From the NCBI RefSeq assembly GCF_002099425.1, contig NW_018344004.1:7103001-7167000 (forward strand): a DNA stretch of 64,000 nt, written 5' to 3'. Shown here piece after piece: positions 54,740 through 64,000 of the stretch. How positions within the stretch are numbered: the first letter of the stretch is position 1; the number at the start of each line of letters is the position of its first letter. The stretch is from Phascolarctos cinereus. Lineage: Eukaryota > Chordata > Mammalia > Diprotodontia > Phascolarctidae. The notes beneath the pieces are model-generated. The model ran no database searches. It saw only the letters and a program-made list of their open reading frames with translations, and had not been told where the DNA came from. The translations under genes were made by a program, and so were the position numbers.

Positions 54740-56060
54740 CAGTATGCTGAGTTTAACTATGATTAATCAGACCAATATGAACTCAGAAGCCACTGCCACA
54801 GATTGGGCACAAATAGTCCATATGAACATTTGGAGGGGAGATGTTGCCAAATTTGCACATTTCATGTTTCTTTTTAGGTACTTCACTTCTGTTTCATTCA
54901 TAGAGCACTGCACACTCTTTAATGCAGGCACCCATTCCAGGTAGCTGTGTGTCTGTGTCTCCTATGTCTCACAATTGATTCCAAAGTTCTTCAGACAAGC
55001 CTTGAGAATATCCTTATATCTCTTCTTCTGACCTCCACGTGAGCACTTTCCTTATGTATGTTCTCCATAAAATGAACTTCTAGGCAAAATAAATATTTGG
55101 CATTTGAACAATGTGACAAGCCCATTAGAGTAGCACTTTCTGAAACAGAGTTTAAATGCTTTGGCATTTCAGCTTCAGAAGGGACCTCTGCGTCCAGTAC
55201 TTTATCTTTCCAGTTGATATTCAGAATCTTCCTAAGACAGTTTCAATGGAAGTCACTCAGTTTCCTGGCATGACACTAGTACACTTTCTAGATTTCACAG
55301 GATAAACCTGAGGTCAGCACAACAGCTCTGCAGTCCTTCAGTTTGGCTGTTTACTACCTTTCCTTTCCCACACTTTCCTTCTTAACCTCCCAAACACTGA
55401 GCTAGCTCTAGCAATGAGTGCATCAACTTCATCATCCATGCATACATTCCTGGGATGTATACTGCCAGGTTAAATGACCTCATCCATAGCATTCAAAATT
55501 TCTTCATTTGCTGTAACTAATGGTTCTATGTATGGGTAATGTGGTGCTGACTGGTAGAGAACCTATGTTTTGTTTTTGTTGCTAGGCCAGAATTAGCACA
55601 AACAGCAGGGAACAGATCAATACTCTGCTACACTGCAGCCTCTGAGGCTGCACTGAGTGATCTGCAAACAAAAAGTCACACAACAACTCTTCCTCCACTT
55701 TAACCTAGGCTTGTAGCCTTTTCAAGTTAAATAATTTACTGTCAGTGCAGTAGCTGCCTTGATGCCATTTTCATCCTTGTTGAAGGCATCTGACAACATC
55801 ACAGAAAAGATCATGTTAAAAAGCATGGGATCAAGCACACAGCCCAGCTTTACTCTCTTGGTGATTGGGAAAGCATGAGAGCATCATCCATTGTCCAGAA
55901 GTCATGCAAGCATGTTATCATGCAACTAGCATAAAGTACTGATGTACTTTTTGGGGGAACCCAGTTTTGCCACAATGTTCCTCAACCTCTCACAACTAAA
56001 AGCGTTAAAGGCATTGGTCAAATTGATGAATATTGTGTACAGACCTCTGTTCTGCCATGG
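54740..56060 (-). mobile_element. RTE-type LINE, antisense, 5'-truncated
   Basis: On the minus strand it enters inside the reverse transcriptase near 56060 (FTNAFNAFSCE-like text). It shows VKLGCVLDPMLFNMIFSVML and DAFNKDENGIKAAT at about 55865-55760, the linker QKKRYKDILKACLKNF at about 55035-54985, and a C-terminal CPICGSGF..VHIGLINH finger at 54815-54760. The order and spacing are those of RTE. Only the 5' part (endonuclease) is missing. Frames are broken by stops. Confidence 0.85.
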
Positions 56061-56064
56061 GGAA

Positions 56065-56975
56065 TTCAAATTCAAAAGTCCCAGTCTGAAAGAAGTTTAT
56101 TACGGAAGACAACACAAGACAGAGAAAGAGACAGAGAGACAGAGAGAGACAGAAATAGACAGACAGGTAGAAAATCTAGGTTTGAGACCTAGCTTATGCA
56201 GGATAGTTGAATATATTCATATTCAAAATAAGTGTTGAAGCCCTTCGGACAAGTAGGGTGACTCAAGATATTTAGCCAACAGTGTAATGCAGGAATCCAC
56301 TAATCTCAATAATTTATTGGCCACTTTATCTGAAATATTATATTGTTATTGTGTGTACAATAAAGAAATCAACAGGAAGAAATGTTTTGTTTTGGTTTTT
56401 TTCCTGCCTTTTCACTAGCAGTCAAAGCCAAGTGGTCACCACTCAATTTAACTTCAGAAGCTAGTTTCACAAACTTAGTACTGAAATAAGATGACAACAT
56501 CTAGGAAACTTAACCAGTTTCAATATACTGACTGAGCCCTGAGAGAGCCAGAATACAGAACATAACAGGGATCATAGAAAGTACAATGAGGAAAATAATA
56601 TAGTATATTTATCTGTTTCTCTGGTCGTTTGATTTCTTTCTATTCAAGTTTCCCCTTGGACACTTTTTTTTCCCTTTTTCCTGATTGTATTACGTTTGGA
56701 GGTAAATTTCCTTAAAAGTATTTTAAAGTTTCATTTCACAAGTTGTTTGCTGCCCACTGGGAATTTGACAGAAAGACTTGGTCTTTCTTATTTTTTATGA
56801 ATTCCATATACTTGTTTCATTTTGTTCCTAAGATATGACATATATTGAGACAGGATAACTTTTTAAAAATCAGTGAACGAAAGAAAGAAGAAATATTTCA
56901 GGGAAACATTTTAATGGGGGATGTTAAAAATGATACTGTCTCTAGAGGGGTTGCTATGTAAAACACATCCTTGAT
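56065..56975. other. Unassigned sequence with GA-rich patch
   Basis: A (GACA)n/(GA)n-rich patch lies at 56110-56165. The remainder is AT-rich and unrecognised. Confidence 0.4.
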
Positions 56976-56978
56976 TTT
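56967..56978 (-). repeat. Target-site duplication of the full-length L1, left copy
   Basis: atccttgatttt is repeated exactly at 63532-63543. Confidence 0.85.
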
Positions 56979-57367
56979 TTAAAAAAAATTTATTAATTTA
57001 TTTTGATTTATCAATAATCACTTCCTTATGTTTTTGAGTTTAAAATTTTTCTCCCCTTTCCTCCCCACCACCCTCCTGAAGATGGTGCACAATCTGATAT
57101 AAGCTATACATTTACATTCCTATTAAATATATTTTCACATTAGTGATCTTGTAAATAAAAATTAAAACCAATAGGAGGAACCATCAGAAAGAGGAAACAA
57201 AAGTCAACAGAAGAGAAAAACAATAGCAATTTAACTTCCACAGTGCTTTCTTTGGATGTGGATAGCATTTTCCATTCTGAGGCCTCTGGAGATGTCTTAG
57301 TTCCTTATATTGCTGGGAAGGGTTAAGTTTATCAATATTAGTCATTGCACAATGTGGCTGTTATTGT

Positions 57368-60300
57368 CTACAATGCTCTATTGGTTCTGCTCATTTCACT
57401 TAGCATCAGACCATATAAGTCTTTCCAGGTTTTTCTGAAGTCAGCCTGTTCATCATTTCTTATAGCACAATACGATTCTATTACATTCATATACCATAAG
57501 TTGCTCAGCCATTCCCCAATTGATGGAATCTGTTTGATTTCCAATTCTTTGCCACCACAAGAAGAACTGTTATGAATATTTTTGTACATGTGGGTCCTTT
57601 TCCCATTTGTATGATCTCTTTGGGATATATAAGTGCTATTGCTGGGTCAAAGGGTATGCACATTTTTATAGCCATTTAGGCATAGTTCCAAATTGTTCTC
57701 CAAAATGGGCGAATCATTTCACAACTTCACCAACAATGCTTTAGTGTTCCAAATTTCCCACATCTCCTCCAGCATTTATTATTTTCCTGTTTTGTCATGT
57801 TGGCCAATCTGATAGGTGTGATGTGGTACCACAGAGTTATATTGATTTGCATTTCTCTAATCAATAATGATTTAGAGCATTTTTTCATGTAACTATAGAT
57901 AACTATAATTTCTTCATCTGAGAACTGTCTGCTCATATTCTTTGACCATTTATAAATTGGGGAATGGCTTGTATTCTTACAAATTTGACTTAATTCTCTA
58001 TATATTTTAGAAATGAGGCCCTTATCAGAGATACTGGTTGTAAAAATTCTTTCCTAATTTTCTACCTTCCTTCTAATCTGAGTTGCATTGGCTTTGTTTG
58101 TGCAAAAAATTTTCAATTTAATGTAATCCAAATTATCAATTTTGCTTTTCATAATGTTCTCTATCTCTTCTTTGCTCATGAATTCTTCTGTTCTCCAAAG
58201 ATCTGATAGGTAAACTATTCCTTGCTCTCCCACTTTGCTTATAGCATCTGCCTTTATATCTAAATCGTGAACCAATTTTGACTTTATTTTGGTATATGGT
58301 GTGAGATTGTGATCTATACCTAGTTTGTGCAATTCTCTTTCGTTTTCCCAGCAGTTTTTTTTTTCAAAGAGTGGGTTCTTATCCCAGAAGCTGGGGTTTT
58401 CGGGTTTATCACTAATAGATTACTTTAGTCATTCCTACTGTGTCTTGCATATTTTACCTATTTCACTGATCCACCACTCTATTTCTTAGCCAGTACCAAG
58501 CAGTTTTGAATTGCTGCTTTATAATACAATTTAAGATCTGGAATTGCTAGGCCACCTTCCCTGCATTCTTTTCATTAGTTCCCTTGATATTCTGGGCCTT
58601 TTGTTCTTCCAAATGAATCTTGTTATTATTTTTTCTAATTCTATGAAATAATTTTTGGTAGCTTGATTGGTATGGCACTGAATAAGTAAATTAGCTTAGG
58701 TAGAATTCTCATTTTTATTATACTAGCTCAGCCTACCCATCAGGAACTGATTTTTTCCAGTTATTTAGATCTGACTTTATTTGTGTAAAAGGTATTTTGT
58801 AATTGTAGTCATAGAGTTCCTGGGTTTGTTTCAGGAGGTAGATTCCTAAATAGTTTATAATGTCTACAGTAAGTTTAAATGAAATTTCTCTTTCTATCTC
58901 TTCCTATTGGGCTTTGATGGTAATGTATAGAAATGCTGATGATTTATGAGGATTTATTTTATAGCCTGCAACTTTGCTAAAGTTGTTTATTATTTCAAGC
59001 AGTTTTTTTACTTGATTCTCAAGGATTCTCTAAGTATATCATCATGTCATCTGCAAAGAGTGATAGCTTTGTTTCTTCTTTGCCTATTGTAATACCTTCA
59101 ATTTCTTTTTCTTCTCTTATTAGTAAAGCTAACATTTCCAGTAGGACACTGAATAACAGTGGTGATAATGGATATCCTTGTTTCACCCCCGATCTTACTG
59201 GAAATTCTTCTAGTTTGTCCCTATTACTTATCATGCTTGCTGAAGGTTTTAGATAGATGTTATTTATTATTTTAAGGAAGACCCCATTTATACCTACTCT
59301 TTCTTGTGTTTTTAATAGGAATGGGTGTTGTATTTTGTCAGAAGGTTTTTCTGCATCTACTGAGATGATCATGTAGTTTCTGTTAGTTTTGGTGTTGATA
59401 TGCTCAATTATGTTGATAGTTTTCCTAATATCGAACCAGCCCTGTATTCCTGGTATAAATCCTACCTGGTCATAGTGTATTATTCTTGTGATAAGTTGCT
59501 GTAATCTATTTGCTAATATTTTGTTTAAATTTTTTGCATCGATATTCCTTAGAGAAATTGGTCTATGATTTCCTTTCTCTGTTTTAACTCCTCTTGGTTT
59601 AGGTATCAGCACCTTATTTGCATCATAAAAAGAATTTGGTAAGACTCCTTCATCTATTTTCCAAAATAGTTTGTATAGTATTGGAATTAATTGTTCTTTA
59701 AATATTTGATAGAATTTGCGTGTAAATCCATCTGGCACTGGAGATTTTTCCCTAGGGAGTTCATCAATGGCTTGTTCAATTTCTTTTTCTGAGATGGGGT
59801 TATTTAAGTATTTTACTTCCTCTTCTGTTAATCTGGGCAATTTATATTTTTGTAAATATGTATCCATTTCACTAAGATTGTCAAATTTGTTGGCATGTAG
59901 TTGGGCAAAATAATTCCTAATTATTGTTTTAATTTCTTCTTCCTTGGTGGTAGCTTCACCCCTTTCATTCTTGATACTAGTAATTTGGTTTTCTTTTATC
60001 TTTTTTTAATTAAATTAGCCAAAGGTTTATCTATTTTATTGTTTTTTTCTTAAAACCAGATCTTAGTTTTATTTATGAGTTCAATAGTTTTCTTAATTTC
60101 AATTTTCTTAATTTTTCCTTTCATTTTCAATATTTCTAATTTGGAGTTTAATTGAGGATTTTTAATTTGTTCTTTTTCTAGTTTTTGTTGTTGTTGCTGT
60201 ATGCTCAATTCATTAATCTCCTCTTTTTCTATTTTATTTATGTAAGCATTTAGAGATATAAAACTTCCCCTAAGAACTTCTTTTGCTGCATCCCATAAGT

Positions 60301-61085
60301 TTTGGTATGTTGTCTCATTATTGTCATTCTCTTGAATGAAATGATTGACTGTTTATATGATTTTTTGTTTGACCCAATCATTTTTTAGGATTAGATTATT
60401 TAGTTTCCAATTATTTTTTAGTCTATCTTTCCATGGCCCTTTATTACACATAATTTTTATTGTATCATGATCTAAAAAGAATACATTTAATATTTCTGCC
60501 TTTCTGCATTGGGTTGTGAGGTTGTTATGCCCTAGTACATGGTCAATTTTTCTGTCTGTGCCATGTACCACCAAGAAAAAAGTATATTCCTTTTTATCCC
60601 CATTCAGTTTTCTCCAGAGGTCTTCTTGTTTATTTTGTGGCTAGATTTATCTAGTTCAGAGAGGGGGAGGTTGCGGTCCCCCATCAGTATAGTTTTGCTG
60701 TCTATTTCTTCCTGTAACTCCCTGAACTTCTGCTCTAAGAATTTGAATGCTATACCATTTGGTTCATAGGTGTTTAGTAATGATATTACTTCATTGTCTG
60801 TGGTGCCTTTTAGCAGGATGTAGTTTCCTTCCTTATCTCTTTTGATCAGATCTATTTTTGAGTTTGCTTTGTCTAAGATCAGGATTGCTACCCCTACTTT
60901 TTTTTACTTCAGCTGAAGCATAATATATTCTGCTCCATCCTTTTACCTTTACCCTGTATGTGTCACTCTTTTTCAAATGTGTTTTCTGTAAACCACCTAT
61001 TGTAGAATTATGTTTTTTAATCCATTATGCTATCTGCTGGCATTTTATGGGAGAGATCATCCCATTCACATTCACAGTTATGATT
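57368..61085 (-). pseudogene. L1 ORF2 pseudogene: endonuclease, reverse transcriptase, C-terminal domain
   Basis: ORF2p is the L1 endonuclease/reverse transcriptase. Visible parts from N to C: TVNVNGM (about 61070); LQKTHLK (about 60990), where the catalytic glutamate of QETHL is lysine; IDHVLGHNNLTTQCRKAEIL and the D-H pair in FLDHDTIKI (60574-60353). The longest open stretch is 59867-59019 (282 codons) with [89 protein letters not shown] and [14 protein letters not shown]. The RT aspartates (SVDAE, FADD) are intact. The C-terminal part has MRHQKKT-type then WRRCGKFGTLKHCW (57736) and MNVIESYCAIRNDEQADF (57530-57450). Full length is close to 1,240 codons. The frame is broken on both sides of the 282-codon block. 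Confidence 0.88.
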
Positions 61086-61089
61086 ACTA

Positions 61090-61722
61090 TCTGTGTCTTT
61101 TTCTCCATCCTTTTTTCCCCTGTTTATGCTTTTATTTCTCCTTTCTCCTTTTCCCCCATCACTATGTTTTGCTTTTGACCACTGCCTCCTTTAGTCCCTC
61201 CTCCCTTCTATTATTCCTTGCCATTTTCTTACCCTTTACCCTTACCGCTTCTTTCCTTCCTTCTATCTCCCCTCCCTTTTCTTTCCCCTTTTCCCTCTTA
61301 CTGCCTATAGGGCAAGTTAGATTTCTATACCTAATGGATTATGTTATTCCCTTCTTGAGCCAAATCTGATGAGGGTAAGGTTCAAACAATGCTCACCTCC
61401 CTCCCTTCTTTCCCTCTGCTGGAAAAGGATTTTGTGTCTTTTCCTGTAATGTAATCTATGCTTGTCTTCCTCCTCCTCACTCAGTACATTTTCTTAGATC
61501 AGACTAATCCACTTACTTGGATCCATTTAAAACGTTTTATTAGATTTTTTGTTATCATTATATCAAAGTCAACTTATACCCATCCCCTTTATGCATACTC
61601 CTTTAACATAGTGTAATAACAGTACAACTCTCAAGAGTTGTGAGTGTCATCTTCCCTCATAGGGATGTAAACAGTTTACCCTGATTAACAACACATTGTA
61701 TCTTTCTGTCCCATTTATCTTT
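61090..61722 (-). other. L1 inter-ORF spacer, purine-rich
   Basis: On the minus strand this is an A/G-rich region of about 640 bases between ORF1 and ORF2. It contains ggtatagaaatctaacttgc (61336-61310) and a long gggaaaggggaaag-type run. In human L1 the same gap is only tens of bases. Homologous spacers are present in the sense L1 (21400-21950) and in both HAL1 copies. Confidence 0.8.
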
Positions 61723-62727
61723 TTATGTCTCTCTTGATTCTTGTACTTGAAATTTTTTGTTGAGCTCTGGTCTTTTTATCAGGAAGGTTTAGAAGTCCCC
61801 TATTTTGTTGAATACCCATCTCCTCCCTTGTAAGATCATGCTCTAAGTTCCTTTGCCTTATGGAATATCAACTTCCATGCCCTATGTTCTTTTCATGTAG
61901 AAGCTGCAAGGTCCTATGTAATCCTGACTGTGGTTCCATGATATTTAAGTTGATTTTTCTGGCTGCTTGCAGTATTTTCTTTTTCATCTGGTACTTTTAG
62001 AATTTAACTAGTATATTTCTTGACATTTTCAATTTGGGATCTCTTTCTGGTGGTGAGCGGTGGATTCTTTCTATGATTATTTTACCTTCTTGTTCCAGGA
62101 CTTCAGGGCAGTTTTCCTTTAGGATTTCCTGAAAGATATTGTCCATGCTCTTTTTTTTTTCATCATGATTTTCAGGTAGTAGAAGAATTTTTAAGTTGTT
62201 TCTCCTGGTTCAATTTTCTAGGTCAGTTGTTTTACCAATGATGTATTTTAGTTTTCATCTATTTTTTTTTCATTTTTTTGTTTCTGTTTGACTAATTCTT
62301 GCTCTCTCATAGAGTCATTAGTTTCCATTTGTCCAATTCCAATTTTTAACAGATTGTTTTATTCTGTTAGCTGTTTTGCTTCCTTCTGCAATTGGCCAAT
62401 TGTATTTTTAAGGGACTTGTTTTCTTCAGTGTACTTTGTTTCCACTTGGCCAATTGTATTTTTTAAGGACTCTTGTACCTCTCTTGTTTGACTTTTAAAG
62501 TCCTTGAGCTCTTGTAAGAAGGCTTTTTGGGCTTCAGACCAGTTCATATCCCCTTTTGATGTTGCAGATGTGGGTTTGTTGACAATGTTGTCCTTTTCAG
62601 AACGTGTGTCTTGATCTTCACTCTTCTCATAACATGAATCTATTGTACATTTCTTTTTACTCATGCTGTTTCTTTTTTCCTTGGCCTTTAAAGAGATTGA
62701 GCTCTCCTGCTGGGGAGCAGAGGGCAC
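61722..62727 (-). pseudogene. L1 ORF1 pseudogene
   Basis: The N-terminal part is open for 122 codons (62727-62359): a Lys/Ser-rich start MSKKKCTIDSCYEKSEDQ, then a coiled coil with two near-identical heptad blocks (ESLKNTIGQVETKYTEEN and KSLKNTIGQLQKEAKQLTE). Downstream text to 61722 codes in other frames for the RRM-like and C-terminal domains and ends in FQVQESRET before a stop near 61722. The total of about 335 codons is normal for ORF1p. At least one frame change follows the coiled coil. Confidence 0.8.
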
Positions 62728-62799
62728 TAACCCAAATTTCTTGTGTTGGGAGCCTTAGGTCTTGGTCACTGGGTTTGTGTGCTGGGGCCTCTTATATTG

Positions 62800-63372
62800 G
62801 CAATTGTAGGCTGTAGGATTTTGGCAGCTTACCTGGTATTCAGCTGGAATCAGCAAGGCTGGAACTTTCAGGCAATTCTAGGTTGCCTGTTTTTCCTTTC
62901 CTTTAGCTTTCTTCAGCTCCTTTTAGATGGATGCTGCAGGGTGTTTATCTGCCTGGGGCCCCTTGCAGTGCTGCCTCCCTTAGATCTACTGAGGCACTGG
63001 GAGGCTCATTTGCTGTAGAATGCCAAGGCACCTGGTGGTTTTCTGAGCTGGTTTACACTGGTTCCCCACCCTCACTGAGGCACTAGGAGGTCCAGGTGTT
63101 AGTGTTTGACTTCTCTAACACCTGGGCTTCAGGATCTCCTCCTAGTTGGCAGTTGGAGGCTGTAGGGTTCTGACAGCTTAACTGGTGTTTGGCTGGAATC
63201 AGCAAGGTTGGAACTTTAGGGTGACTTTAGGTTGATTTCTTCAGCTCCTTTCAGATGAATGCTGCAGGGTGTTTATCTGTCTGGAGACCTTTGTAGTGCT
63301 GCTTCCTTTATTTTTGGTGAGGCACTAGGAGACTGGTTTGCTGCAGAATACTGAGGCACAAGGATCTCCTCC
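62800..63372 (-). repeat. Repeated module in the L1 5' UTR
   Basis: Segment 62805-63035 (ggctgtaggattttggcagc, tcagctggaatcagcaaggc, gatgctgcagggtgtttatc, ctactgaggcactgggagg) recurs at 63154-63365 (ggctgtagggttctgacagc, ggctggaatcagcaaggttg, gatgaatgctgcagggtgtt, gaggcactaggaga). The offset is about 349 bases at one end and 330 at the other. A third short gaggcactaggagg lies at 63076. The layout resembles promoter monomers of rodent L1 elements. Confidence 0.8.
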
Positions 63373-63531
63373 TGGGCTACTGCTCTGCTGCTCCCCATTT
63401 TTCTTCTGGTTCAGCTGTTCAAGGGTTCTTTTCTGGGGTGATACTTTCTGGGTTTTCAGAAGTTGATAGGGGAGGGTGAGAGTAACTATATTTTCACTCC
63501 GCCATCTTAGCTCCTGGAAGTGGAAGTCCAT

Positions 63532-63543
63532 ATCCTTGATTTT
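63532..63543 (-). repeat. Target-site duplication of the full-length L1, right copy
   Basis: Second copy of atccttgatttt, immediately 5' of the L1 leader on the minus strand. Confidence 0.85.
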
Positions 63544-64000
63544 ATAAAACTTTGCTTACCAGCTTTATTGCAATTCACTGTGGACATTATGTTTCATTCA
63601 AATTTGACTATTTTTTTCCTATTCTATGATTTTATTTTGCCTTCTCTTACACATATGGACTTGCACACAGTGTCTTCCTTGCTTGGAGCACATGTCTTTT
63701 TCTTCCTCCAAACCCATTCCACCCTAATTTCTACCATATGTAGTACTATTCTCTCTTTAAGGTACAGGTGAAAAGCTTTCTTTTTTCTTGAAGCAGTGTC
63801 TTGCCTCCTTGACCCCTCACACAAACCTCCAATCAAAAACCACAATCTCTTTAAGCTATTTCATTCCTTTATTTTATTCCAACTTATGTTGTAGTGGCTT
63901 ATATGTACATATCCCAAATCTCTCTCTTCCCTCCCTCTTCCAACTTTTGAGATCATCTAGAGCAGGATTCCTTAATCTAGAAGAATATGTAAAATAATAT
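63544..64000. other. Unassigned sequence to window end
   Basis: C/T-rich and AT-rich DNA without a recognised gene. The last 40 bases (agcaggattccttaatctag) recall the left end of the miniature transposon at 47705, but too little is visible. Confidence 0.35.

Larger units (their letters stand above)
56979..63531 (-). mobile_element. Near full-length L1 LINE, antisense, with flanking duplications
   Basis: This 6.55-kb copy has every part in place. On the minus strand: 5' leader (ccaggagctaagatggcgga) at 63531; 5' UTR with a repeated module (63531-62730); ORF1 (about 62727-61722); a purine-rich inter-ORF spacer of about 640 bases (61722-61090); ORF2 (about 61085-57368); and 3' UTR (57367-56979) with an AT-rich tail. 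Exact 12-bp duplications and a ttat|aaaa nick context fit L1 target-primed integration. It is the youngest-looking L1 in the window, but ORF2 is interrupted in several places, so it is not active. It is a good reference for the structure of the other copies. Confidence 0.93.

Overview
This window reads as intergenic nuclear DNA from a marsupial. It is AT-rich, I see no convincing host exon, and it is packed with transposable-element fossils of marsupial type. These are L1 LINEs with an unusually long purine-rich spacer between ORF1 and ORF2, ORF1-only relatives of the HAL1 (half-L1) kind, tRNA-derived SINEs of the MAR1/SINE1 type, RTE LINEs whose ORF ends in a Cys/His finger, and older CR1/L3, L2 and MIR layers shared by mammals. 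I cannot tell which marsupial it is.

Layout. 1-1649: 5' part of an antisense L1/HAL1. 1650-4740: mostly unassigned, with a MIR and a TG repeat. 4740-7628: two antisense L1 pieces, one with most of ORF2 missing. 7640-13975: an internally deleted sense L1 that was hit inside ORF2 by a nearly 3-kb HAL1 with 13-bp target duplications, and by a SINE. 14340-16190: an RTE-tailed non-autonomous element and a MIR. 16190-19378: antisense HAL1 with a compound microsatellite and a nested L1 3' end flanked by 12-bp duplications. 19528-26640: two sense L1 copies, the second holding a large inverted microsatellite and an RTE scrap. 26690-33000: RTE, CR1, MIR and L2 scraps, a SINE with 14-bp duplications and a probable hAT-type miniature transposon. 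35120-37850: old LTR-element debris. 37885-38590: an L2 tail split by a SINE pair. 39950-42130: a CR1 copy split by about 1 kb of unidentified DNA. 42270-45740: mostly unassigned. 45740-49270: a very old L1, a miniature DNA transposon and an L2. 49640-54735: LTR-type fossils. 54740-56060: an RTE 3' half. 56979-63531: a nearly full-length antisense L1 with 12-bp duplications.

No gene network is present. The interactions are between elements: L1-type machinery probably moved the HAL1 and MAR1-type copies, while RTE is the likely partner of the element at 14340-14625. The most interesting structural points are the mosaic 3' part of HAL1, which duplicates a motif of the L1 inter-ORF spacer; the growth of different microsatellites at one homologous spacer site in two HAL1 copies; a repeated module in the 5' UTR of the full-length L1; and a long inverted microsatellite inside a dead ORF2. 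No wholly new system was found. Boundaries without target duplications are approximate, to about 10-50 bases, and family names rest on recalled consensus features rather than a search.
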